Origin: an uncultured Bacteroidales bacterium
GTDB lineage: Bacteria > Bacteroidota > Bacteroidia > Bacteroidales > P3
Reading direction: 5' to 3'
Assembly (NCBI GenBank): GCA_937915785.1
Contig: CALGGY010000113.1
Coordinates: 1 to 7,801 of the forward strand
Length of the DNA: 7,801 nucleotides
The position numbers were made by a program, and so were the translations under genes. Positions 1 to 6,172 of the stretch are shown one piece after another (position 1 is the first letter of the stretch; each line of letters starts with the position of its first letter). The notes under the pieces were generated by a model. It did no database searches, had not been told where the DNA came from, and saw nothing but the letters and a program-made list of their open reading frames with translations.

Positions 1-269
1 TTCTTCATCTTAACGCTTTTTTCTCAATGCCTTTAGGCTACCGCCAAACAATTCGCATTCGGTTTTTGTCGGACACTAATACTTATTAATATTCATCACA
101 TTAACATACACAATAGCTTATGGGGGCACATTTGAGGCAATTTGTTGAAACAAACGAATTATCAACAACTTACACATATAACTATGCCACAATAAAAAAA
201 TGTGTATATTTGCATTATTAAATTTTTTTTAATATTCAATACAACAACTTATAAAACAGAAATTTAAAC
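1..269. other. AT-rich upstream intergenic region
   Basis: No coding sequence can be supported here. The stretch is AT-rich, especially from about 75 to 110 and from 185 to 269, which fits a leader and promoter region for the outer-membrane protein gene that starts at 270. On the minus strand an ATG-AAG-AA begins at position 8 and runs off the window. It could be the start of a divergent gene with an 'MKK' signal peptide, but eight bases are not enough to call it. Confidence 0.6.
205..212 (+). promoter_or_regulatory. possible Bacteroidota -7 box (TAnnTTTG)
   Basis: The sequence TATATTTG matches the Bacteroidota sigma-ABfr -7 consensus TAnnTTTG exactly. It lies 57 bp before the ATG of the DUF5723 gene, which would give a leader of roughly 50 nt. 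No TTTG -33 box is seen at the usual 19-21 bp spacing upstream, so the call rests on one box in AT-rich DNA and could be chance. Confidence 0.35.
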
Positions 270-1679
270 ATGAAAATAGCACTTTATACGACAATAATAT
301 TCATACTAACAACGGTTGGGGTGTCGGCCCAGAGCAACGGGTTGATTTTCGGTTCCACCTACATTCCTCAAAAAAACGCACTCAACCCGGCCTTTTACCC
401 AAACAACAACACTTTTTATATTTCTCTGCCGGGCTTCAATCCAGAATTGCACATTCCCGTTTCGTACAACGACTTGTTTTTCAGGGAAGGCTCTTCCGAC
501 GAACGCTTTATCAACGCATGGGATTTGGCCGAGAAATTAAAATCCAACAACAACCTATTTCTCAACACCGACATACAGCACATTGGCATTGGCATGCGCT
601 TTGGCAATCTTTTCGCCAATTTTTCGTCGATGTCAAGGCTCAACATCCATCTTGGCGTGCCAACCGGCGCCGCCGAAATTTTTGCCAACAAATTTGAGGG
701 ACTTGCCGACAAACAAATCACCATTTCCGAACCCAACCTGTTCAGCGCCACAGCATACAACGAATATGCACTGGGGGCCGGCTACTCTTTCGGCGAACTT
801 ACTGTAGGCGCCCGCCTGAAACTCCTCAACGGCATCTGCGATTTCCGCACCACACAAACCAATTTCGACCTCACTTTCAACAGCGAAAACCAGCTCACCA
901 ACGCTCTTATACGATACAACGCCATGTCGGCGGGCTCGCAAATTTTCAAAAAAAACTCCTTCTGCGAAGTTATGGAGGCTATCTTTTCCAGCAAAAACTG
1001 GGGGATGAACATCGACATCGGCGCCACATACAAATGGCGGATGTTGGAATTTTCGGCCTCCATCCTCGATTTGGGCAAAGGCATCCATTGGAAAAACGAC
1101 GTGGTTAGCATCACCCCCCACGAAAACACCGCCATCATTGTGGAAAACTACGATTTCGGACACATCGCCATCGACAACTGGGACACGCTGCGCAGCGTTT
1201 TCCGCGGAACTTTGGACAGCATACAAATCAACGACTCCACCTCGGGTGGCGACTACTGGAGCCCCACCCCCACCCGTCTGAACCTCGGCGCCACAGTGCA
1301 ACTTGGCAAAATGTTCCGCGCCGGCATTCTTTTCCACGGACAATGGGACAAAGACATCAGTTTCTTCGACCGCTCGGGCAACGTGAAAGAAAAAACAATG
1401 TTCCGCCATACAACAACACTGGTGGGAGGCGTGAACCTTGCCAACTGGGTGGAGCTGATGGCATCGCTCTCCGTGGTGAAAAACGGCAGCCGCGCCGACT
1501 GGTTCAACCCTGGCGTGGGCGTGAACTTCTCGTTTGGAAAAATAATACAGCTTTATGCCCTTGTGAACTACGTGTCGAGCCTCAACTACAAAGCCATGAA
1601 AAGTGCCAACGTGCAGATTGGGTTCAACCTGATGTTCGGCAAAGGCCTTACGGCAAAAGCTACCGGCAATGACGAATAA
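270..1679 (+). CDS. DUF5723 outer-membrane beta-barrel protein
   Basis: This encodes a 469-residue exported protein. Residues 1-20 are a signal peptide (MKIAL..., hydrophobic core, V-S-A before Q21), so signal peptidase I cleavage would leave an N-terminal Gln. Near the mature start there is a 'KNALNPAFYPN' stretch typical of Bacteroidota PorV/FadL-like barrels and DUF5723 proteins. The rest alternates polar and hydrophobic residues with many Gly/aromatic strand ends (for example 'IGIGMRFGNLFANFS', 'YALGAGYSFGELTVGARLKL', 'GVNFSFGKIIQLYALVNY'), as expected of outer-membrane beta strands. No catalytic motif is visible and the substrate or partner is unknown. Length is about normal for the family. 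The start is the first ATG, in an A-rich leader without a Shine-Dalgarno, as is usual in this phylum. The stop overlaps the next gene by 11 bp, so the two are probably co-translated. The family call is from remembered motif resemblance; the barrel localisation is fairly secure. Confidence 0.8.
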   Translation: MKIALYTTIIFILTTVGVSAQSNGLIFGSTYIPQKNALNPAFYPNNNTFYISLPGFNPELHIPVSYNDLFFREGSSDERFINAWDLAEKLKSNNNLFLNTDIQHIGIGMRFGNLFANFSSMSRLNIHLGVPTGAAEIFANKFEGLADKQITISEPNLFSATAYNEYALGAGYSFGELTVGARLKLLNGICDFRTTQTNFDLTFNSENQLTNALIRYNAMSAGSQIFKKNSFCEVMEAIFSSKNWGMNIDIGATYKWRMLEFSASILDLGKGIHWKNDVVSITPHENTAIIVENYDFGHIAIDNWDTLRSVFRGTLDSIQINDSTSGGDYWSPTPTRLNLGATVQLGKMFRAGILFHGQWDKDISFFDRSGNVKEKTMFRHTTTLVGGVNLANWVELMASLSVVKNGSRADWFNPGVGVNFSFGKIIQLYALVNYVSSLNYKAMKSANVQIGFNLMFGKGLTAKATGNDE

Positions 1680-2325
1680 AAAGCCTCTACTCCTAGTTGC
1701 AGCCATCTTTCTCTGCCTTTCGGCAACGGCGCAGCAAACACAGATAGCCCTGCTTAAATACGGCGGGGGAGGCGACTGGTACGCCAATCCCACATCGCTC
1801 ACCAACCTGATAGCCTTTTGCAACAAAGAGCTGAAAACCAACCTCAACCCGCACTACGCCACCGTTGACGTGGGCAGCCCCGACCTTTTCAACTACCCCT
1901 TTGTGCACCTTACCGGACACGGCAACATAGCGTTCTCCAACCAAGAGGCCGACAACCTGCGCCGATACCTTATGGCAGGCGGTTTCCTGCATATCGACGA
2001 CAACTACGGACTCAAGCCTTTCGCCATTGCGCAAATGAAAAAAGTGTTCCCCGAACTGGAGTTTGTGGAACTGCCTTTCTCACACCCCATCTACCATCAA
2101 CAATACAACTTCCCCAACGGCCTGCCCAAAATCCATGAGCACGACAACCTGCCGCCAAAAGGCTACGGGCTTATCTACAACGGCCGGCTGGTGTGCTTCT
2201 TCAGCTACGAGTGCGACCTCGGCGACGGCTGGGAAGACCCCGAAGTGCACGGCGACAGCCAAGCCACACGCACCAAAGCCTTGCAAATGGGTGCCAACAT
2301 AATAAGCTACGTCTTTGGAAATTGA
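1669..2325 (+). CDS. exported DUF4159 domain protein
   Basis: This encodes 218 residues. Residues 1-21 are a signal peptide ending A-T-A before Q22, so the mature protein would begin Gln-Gln. The remainder is a single DUF4159 domain: 'YGGGGDWY' at 31-38, 'LTGHG' at 81-85, 'GGFLHIDDNYG' at 104-114 and an acidic 'ECDLGDGWEDPEVHGD' at 181-196. DUF4159 is related to the class I glutamine amidotransferase-like fold and in other bacteria is often fused to BatA-type membrane proteins. Its biochemical role is not established, and no Cys-His-Glu amidotransferase triad is evident to me. Here it stands alone as a periplasmic protein. The ATG lies inside the last codons of the DUF5723 gene (11 bp overlap), which argues for translational coupling and a shared envelope role. 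Family assignment is confident; function is unknown. Confidence 0.85.
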   Translation: MTNKKPLLLVAAIFLCLSATAQQTQIALLKYGGGGDWYANPTSLTNLIAFCNKELKTNLNPHYATVDVGSPDLFNYPFVHLTGHGNIAFSNQEADNLRRYLMAGGFLHIDDNYGLKPFAIAQMKKVFPELEFVELPFSHPIYHQQYNFPNGLPKIHEHDNLPPKGYGLIYNGRLVCFFSYECDLGDGWEDPEVHGDSQATRTKALQMGANIISYVFGN

Positions 2326-2477
2326 AAGGTGGAAGTTTGCCCACTGCATAACATATTAACAATCATCAAGATATACAATATTTTGCAAAACAAGCAGGAC
2401 ATCAACTTTTTTCACCCTTTTCCCACAATAAAAAAGACCCTAATTCAGTTATTACACACTGATAAACACCATACAAA

Positions 2478-3461
2478 ATGAAAAAAACTCTCATCAGCAT
2501 TATAACAACCGCCGCACTGCTTTTCGCCTGCAACAACAACGACAACAATCAGCCACAGCCCCAACAAACCGACTACGCCAAGGTGGAAACTCCAGATTTC
2601 AACGCCGACAGTGCGTATAGCTATGTGGAACAGCAACTTGCCTTCGGGCCACGCACCCCTAACTCGCAAGCCCACGACCGCTGCGCCGATTTTCTGGCAA
2701 AAAAAATGCAGCAGTGGACCGACACCGTCTATGTGCAAAACTTCACGGCCACCCTGTGGAACAACACTACAGCCCGTGGCAAAAACATAATAGCCTCTGC
2801 CAACCCCGACGCCGACAACCGTATCATCATAGCGTCGCATTGGGACTCCCGACTATACGCCGACCACGACCCCGACACCTCGAAATACCACCATCCCATA
2901 CTCGGTGCCAACGATGGTGCCAGCGGGGTGGCCATCATTATGGAAATAGCTCGCATTTTCCGCCAAAACAACATAAACCTCGGCATCGACTACATATTTT
3001 TCGACCTTGAGGACCAAGGCACTCCGCAGTTCTCCACCGACTACCAGACCGACTCGTGGTGCCTCGGCGCTCAGCACTGGGCACGCAACCCTCACCTGCC
3101 TTTCTACAACGCTCAGTACGGCATTCTGCTCGACATGGTGGGGGGATTCAATCCTCGGTTCACCAAAGAGGAGGTGTCGCGCAATTTCGCACCCGGACTT
3201 ACCGACAAAATATGGACCGTGGCACAACAGCTGGGGCACGGCAAAATTTTCGAAAACACCAACTCCGACGCCATCCTCGACGACCATCTCTACATCAACC
3301 AAAACACCAACATACCCATGGTGGACATAGTGTGCAACCAATCGGGCAACAGTTTTTTCGAACACTGGCACACCACCGGCGACAACCTCGATGCCATAGA
3401 CTGCAACACCCTTGCTCTTGTGGCCAAAGTGGTGATGACCACCATACTGAGCAACAAATAA
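2478..3461 (+). CDS. lipoprotein M28-family glutaminyl cyclase (type II-like)
   Basis: This is a 327-residue zinc enzyme of the M28 peptidase/glutaminyl cyclase fold. It probably converts N-terminal Gln of exported proteins to pyroglutamate. Residues 1-17 are a lipoprotein signal with lipobox L15-F-A-C18. Conserved motifs run in family order: 'FGPRTPNS' (56-63), 'SHWDSR' (120-125), 'GANDGASG' with probable Zn-ligand D146, 'FFDLEDQG' with the E178-D179 pair, 'LLDMVGG' with D219, 'DDH' (268-270) and 'HWHTTGDN' with probable Zn-ligand H298. The combination DDH, then W297-H298-T, then DN closely follows the C-terminal half of animal glutaminyl cyclases, and this favours cyclase over aminopeptidase. 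Related type II cyclases are known in Porphyromonas and other Bacteroidota. It lies 152 bp after the DUF4159 gene and 9 bp before the Rieske-like lipoprotein gene, so it probably heads a two-gene operon. The alternative is an M28 aminopeptidase. Confidence 0.85.
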   Translation: MKKTLISIITTAALLFACNNNDNNQPQPQQTDYAKVETPDFNADSAYSYVEQQLAFGPRTPNSQAHDRCADFLAKKMQQWTDTVYVQNFTATLWNNTTARGKNIIASANPDADNRIIIASHWDSRLYADHDPDTSKYHHPILGANDGASGVAIIMEIARIFRQNNINLGIDYIFFDLEDQGTPQFSTDYQTDSWCLGAQHWARNPHLPFYNAQYGILLDMVGGFNPRFTKEEVSRNFAPGLTDKIWTVAQQLGHGKIFENTNSDAILDDHLYINQNTNIPMVDIVCNQSGNSFFEHWHTTGDNLDAIDCNTLALVAKVVMTTILSNK

Positions 3462-3470
3462 ACCCTTGCC

Positions 3471-3884
3471 ATGAGAAAAATTGCCGTAATAGCCACACTT
3501 ACGATATTCGCCACACTGCTAAGCTCGTGCAAAAAGGACGAAGAGGCACCACTGGCTTACGTCAATTTCACCATCGACCCAAACTCACCGGCCTACGGAC
3601 CACTGAATACCGTTGGCGGATACGCTTACCTCACCGGCGGCTACTGCGGACTGGTGGTGTTCCGCACCTCCTACAACGAGTTCGTGGCCTACGAGCGCGG
3701 ATGTCCCGTCCACAACACCACCGGCGTGGAGGTGGACCCCGACAACTCGGTTATTCTCTTTTGCCCCGATTGCGGCTCGCAGTTCATCTACACCGACGGC
3801 ACACCTATTCAGGGCCCAGCCAAAGCACCGCTACGACAATACAACGCCGACTATAGCGGCGGACTGCTACACATATACAATTGA
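3471..3884 (+). CDS. small Rieske-fold-like lipoprotein with altered ligand motif
   Basis: This encodes a 137-residue lipoprotein. The signal peptide ends in lipobox L17-S-S-C20, and the next residues are K-K-D-E-E, an acidic/Lys run resembling the lipoprotein export signals that send Bacteroidota lipoproteins to the cell surface. The C-terminal half has the Rieske layout: 'RGCPVHN' (C78, H81), then 'FCPDCGSQF' (C98, C101), then 'GTPIQGPAKAPLRQY', the usual G-x-P-x-x-GPA-x-x-PL-x-x-Y tail. Classical Rieske proteins carry C-x-H and C-x2-H to bind a [2Fe-2S] cluster. Here the motifs are C-x2-H and C-x2-C, a 3-Cys/1-His set, plus a further Cys at 59. The metal could therefore be an altered [2Fe-2S] centre or a structural Zn/Fe. 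It follows the cyclase gene after 9 bp and is probably co-transcribed. The partner and redox role are unknown. Confidence 0.75.
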   Translation: MRKIAVIATLTIFATLLSSCKKDEEAPLAYVNFTIDPNSPAYGPLNTVGGYAYLTGGYCGLVVFRTSYNEFVAYERGCPVHNTTGVEVDPDNSVILFCPDCGSQFIYTDGTPIQGPAKAPLRQYNADYSGGLLHIYN

Positions 3885-3952
3885 TTGATAGATAATTACC
3901 TTGCAAGCCGTTTTTTTTTTGCTAAAATAATGCCCCACCAAACTTTTTTTTG

Positions 3953-3960
3953 TAAATTTG
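3953..3960 (+). promoter_or_regulatory. possible Bacteroidota -7 box (TAnnTTTG) for clc
   Basis: TAAATTTG is an exact match to the Bacteroidota -7 consensus TAnnTTTG. It lies in the 148 bp gap between the Rieske-like gene and the ClC transporter gene, 72 bp before the preferred ATG at 4033. No TTTG is present at the normal -33 spacing. If used, it would start the transcript near 3967 and make clc a separate transcription unit. Confidence 0.45.
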
Positions 3961-4032
3961 TGACACCACAACACCTGTGGTTTTTATTTTATTATATTGC
4001 AAATCAATAAAATAGCACACAAACAACAGATA

Positions 4033-5820
4033 ATGGACATTGCCAAGATAAGAAAAAAGGCGCACGTTTGGCGGCTGAAACATATTCCAGAACGATATTT
4101 CGTCCTGTCGCTCAGCGTATTGGTCGGCGCAATGTCCGGACTGGCGGCGGTGATACTAAAAACCCTTGTCCACAAAACATACGTGTTACTCACTCAACTA
4201 CGCTTCGCCCCCTACGACGGCGGCAACCTGCTAATGCTCATCAACCCTTCCTTAGGCATAGTCCTTACAGTACTGTTTCTCAAATACTTCGTCCGTGGCG
4301 AAATTGGACATGGCATCCCAAACATACTCTATTCCATTTCGCGTAACGGCGGACGCATGCCACGACACAACACCTACAGCTCGCTAATATCGTCCACTCT
4401 CACTGTGGCTTTTGGCGGTTCGGTGGGACTTGAGGCGCCCATCGCCACCACTGGCAGCGCCATTGGCTCCAACATAGGGCAGTTTTTCCACCTGCGACAG
4501 AAAAACATCATACTGCTGCTCGGCTGCGGCGCGGCAGGCGCAATAGCTGGCATATTCAAAGCTCCCATAGCTGGCATACTTTTCGTGCTGGAAATCCTGA
4601 TGTTCGACATCTCGATGACGGCCGCCATACCATTGCTCGTATCTTCCATAACTGCCTCAACCTTAGCCTATTTCCTTATGGGAACGGATGTGCAGTTCGC
4701 TTTCCAAATCAAGGATGCGTTCCTAATTTCGCAAATACCTTTCTTTCTGGTGCTGGGACTGTTCTGCTCAGTGGTGTCGGTGTATTTCCTGAGGGTGAAC
4801 CAAAAAATAGAGGGCGCTTTTGGCCGGATAAACCGCCAATGGCTGAAAATACTGATTGGCGGCACACTGCTTGGCATACTCATTTTCCTCTGCCCTCCCC
4901 TGTTCGGCGAAGGCTACTCGCAACTCAACGACCTGCTCCACGGCGACCCCAACTCGTTCATTACCAATAGTTTCTTTATTTCGTCCAACGCATCGCCATG
5001 GATAGTTCTGCTCGGACTGTTCAGCATCATCGTCCTAAAAGCCGTGGCCACATCGGTTACCATAGGCAGCGGCGGCGTGGGCGGCACCTTCGGTCCGTCA
5101 CTCGTCATTGGCGGACTTAGCGGCTTTTTCATTGCCCTGTTGCTCAACCAGACTGGACTGCAACTGCCGGTGGCCAATTTCGCCATTGTGGGAATGGCCG
5201 GCGTGATGGCCGGCGTAATGCACGCCCCGCTAATGGCCACCTTCCTTATTGCCGAAATAACAGGCGGTTACGAGCTTTTCGCACCTCTGCTCGTAACCAC
5301 CACCATAACCTATATCTGTGTGCGTCCCTTCGAACATCACTCCATTTACACCCGCAAACTGGCCAAACACGGCGACCTGCTCACTCACGACAAGGACAAG
5401 TCTGCTTGGCAGCTGATGGACATGCAGAAACTGATAGAAACGAACTTTGTGGTGGTGCGCAGCGGCGACAAACTGCGCGACCTTGTGGATGCCATCGAAT
5501 CGTCGCGACGCAACATTTTCCCGGTGCTCGACGAAAACGACAAATTCCTTGGCGTGATAGTGCTCGACGATGTGCGCAAGATAATGTTCAAACCCGAACT
5601 GTACGACAAATACCTTGTTGATGAACTGATGTACCCCCTGTCGGAAGGCGACTGCGTGCGCATTACCGACTCCATGACCGATGTGGTGAACAAATTCAAG
5701 GTGGGCAACCGCTACAACCTCGTGGTTATCGACAACGAAAACAATTACATAGGGTTTTTGTCGCGCGCCAACACCTTCTCCGCATACCGACATTTTGTTT
5801 CAGAATTTTCCGACGAATAA
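4033..5820 (+). CDS. ClC-family chloride transporter with two CBS domains
   Basis: This encodes 595 residues from the ATG at 4033. An in-frame TTG at 3997 would add 12 residues, but ATG is preferred because the extra residues are not membrane or family sequence. It is an inner-membrane ClC protein that moves chloride or similar anions, probably in exchange for protons. About ten or more hydrophobic helices fill residues 20-435. Selectivity motifs are 'GHGIP' (92-96; the usual form is GSGIP), 'GLEAP' with the gating glutamate E134, and 'GTFGP' (351-355). Y439 in 'SIYTRKLAK' aligns with the central tyrosine (Y445) of E. coli ClC. The internal proton glutamate position ('IIEEM' in E. coli) reads 'VLEIL', so it is Ile188. 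Residues about 460-595 form a cytosolic pair of CBS domains ('NIFPVLDENDKFLGVI', 'YNLVVIDNENNYIGFL'), which in this family often bind adenine nucleotides and control gating. It appears to be a single-gene unit, followed directly by heptad repeats. Confidence 0.93.
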   Translation: MDIAKIRKKAHVWRLKHIPERYFVLSLSVLVGAMSGLAAVILKTLVHKTYVLLTQLRFAPYDGGNLLMLINPSLGIVLTVLFLKYFVRGEIGHGIPNILYSISRNGGRMPRHNTYSSLISSTLTVAFGGSVGLEAPIATTGSAIGSNIGQFFHLRQKNIILLLGCGAAGAIAGIFKAPIAGILFVLEILMFDISMTAAIPLLVSSITASTLAYFLMGTDVQFAFQIKDAFLISQIPFFLVLGLFCSVVSVYFLRVNQKIEGAFGRINRQWLKILIGGTLLGILIFLCPPLFGEGYSQLNDLLHGDPNSFITNSFFISSNASPWIVLLGLFSIIVLKAVATSVTIGSGGVGGTFGPSLVIGGLSGFFIALLLNQTGLQLPVANFAIVGMAGVMAGVMHAPLMATFLIAEITGGYELFAPLLVTTTITYICVRPFEHHSIYTRKLAKHGDLLTHDKDKSAWQLMDMQKLIETNFVVVRSGDKLRDLVDAIESSRRNIFPVLDENDKFLGVIVLDDVRKIMFKPELYDKYLVDELMYPLSEGDCVRITDSMTDVVNKFKVGNRYNLVVIDNENNYIGFLSRANTFSAYRHFVSEFSDE

Positions 5821-5826
5821 TTTTGT

Positions 5827-5896
5827 CAATGGACAATGAATAATGGACAATGGACAATGGACAATGGACAATGAACTATGGACAATGGACAATGCA
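5827..5896. repeat. heptad tandem array, unit CAATGGA (10 units)
   Basis: Ten in-phase 7-bp units run without a break. Units 1, 4, 5, 6 and 9 are exactly CAATGGA; the others differ by one base (CAATGAA, TAATGGA, CTATGGA, CAATGCA). The array starts 6 bp after the ClC stop codon. Because the period is 7, every unit shifts reading frame, which shows it is not selected as coding sequence. Arrays of this sort are common between genes in Bacteroidota and resemble the short tandemly repeated heptamers described in cyanobacteria. Confidence 0.9.
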
Positions 5897-5917
5897 ACGT
5901 TGGATGAATGAAGTATC
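5878..5917. repeat. 40-bp direct repeat, copy 1
   Basis: This copy includes the last CAATGGA heptads and then the non-repetitive tail GTTGGATGAATGAAGTATC. It matches 6019-6058 with a single difference (G at 5899, A at 6040), at an offset of 141 bp. The high identity outside the heptads implies a duplication or the two edges of one inserted element. Confidence 0.9.
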
Positions 5918-5920
5918 CGC

Positions 5921-5945
5921 TGTTGCGGATTTATAATCCGCAACA
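5921..5945. repeat. perfect 11-bp hairpin
   Basis: Bases 5921-5931 (TGTTGCGGATT) are the exact reverse complement of 5935-5945, with a 3-base TAT loop. There is no T-run on either side, so it does not look like an intrinsic terminator. It lies just inside the direct-repeat copy 1 and may be a repetitive extragenic palindrome. Confidence 0.85.
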
Positions 5946-5955
5946 TTTGTGTATA

Positions 5956-5970
5956 GGGATTTGCAATCCC
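5956..5970. repeat. short perfect hairpin GGGATT-TGC-AATCCC
   Basis: A 6-bp perfect stem with a TGC loop follows the larger hairpin by 10 bp. Both stems end in the same GGATT/AATCC core next to the loop, so the pair looks like two members of one palindrome family in tandem and not two unrelated structures. Confidence 0.7.
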
Positions 5971-6016
5971 GTAAAATTTCATTGCTGGCGTGCTTGGAAT
6001 ACCCATAACCCCATTA

Positions 6017-6037
6017 CAATGGACAATGGACAATGCA
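6017..6037. repeat. second CAATGGA heptad array (3 units)
   Basis: Three in-phase units (CAATGGA, CAATGGA, CAATGCA) repeat the end of the array at 5827-5896. They lead into the second copy of the 40-bp direct repeat. Confidence 0.85.
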
Positions 6038-6058
6038 ACATTGGATGAATGAAGTATC
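6019..6058. repeat. 40-bp direct repeat, copy 2
   Basis: This is 39/40 identical to 5878-5917. Where copy 1 continues into the hairpin pair, copy 2 continues into a different heptad array (AACTCAT/AACTCTT) with no gap. Confidence 0.9.
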
Positions 6059-6093
6059 AACTCATAACTCATAACTCTTAACTCTTAACTCCC
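6059..6093. repeat. heptad tandem array, unit AACTCWT (5 units)
   Basis: Five units run in phase: AACTCAT twice, AACTCTT twice, then AACTCCC. The unit sequence is unrelated to CAATGGA, but the period is again exactly 7 bp. Confidence 0.9.
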
Positions 6094-6122
6094 AATTCCG
6101 CAGCAACTTTAATCCCCCTGGT

Positions 6123-6137
6123 CCCCTTTGAAAGGGG
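6123..6137. repeat. CCCCTTT/AAAGGGG palindrome
   Basis: CCCCTTT at 6123-6129 is complementary to AAAGGGG at 6131-6137 around a single G, so the real loop would open to three or more bases. The context (ATCCCCCTGGTCCCC... GGGGGAACTTTGG) has the look of a widespread intergenic palindrome of Bacteroidota and other phyla. The conceptual peptide on the minus strand, 'SPFQRGPGG', is a familiar by-product of such repeats. Confidence 0.65.
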
Positions 6138-6172
6138 GAACTTTGGCCCCCGCGCAAATCCCCTCCCATAAA

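Noticed and set aside
1..8. Start of a divergent minus-strand gene (ATGAAGAA)
   Set aside because: It fits an 'MKK' signal-peptide start, but only eight bases are in the window, so it cannot be supported.
633..1847. A 404-codon open frame on the minus strand opposite the DUF5723 and DUF4159 genes
   Set aside because: Its translation is rich in Val, His, Ala and Cys with no domain or signal sequence, and it is antisense to two genes with clear signal peptides and family motifs. It is a by-product of codon bias.
3056..3856. A 266-codon plus-strand open frame across the cyclase and Rieske-like genes
   Set aside because: The product is Arg/His/Pro/Gln-rich without structure, and it overlaps two well-supported genes in another frame.
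3901..3920. Rho-independent terminator after the Rieske-like gene
   Set aside because: There is a run of ten T at 3911-3920, but upstream only the 8-bp palindrome CTTGCAAG, which cannot form a stable loop.
3885..4032. Fluoride riboswitch ahead of the ClC gene
   Set aside because: Some bacterial ClC genes are under fluoride riboswitches, but no matching conserved structure is visible in this AT-rich leader, and the protein lacks the pattern I would expect of the CLC-F clade.
5827..6058. Possible CRISPR array
   Set aside because: The repeats are contiguous 7-mers without spacers, the 40-bp repeat occurs only twice and is 141 bp apart, and no cas genes are present.
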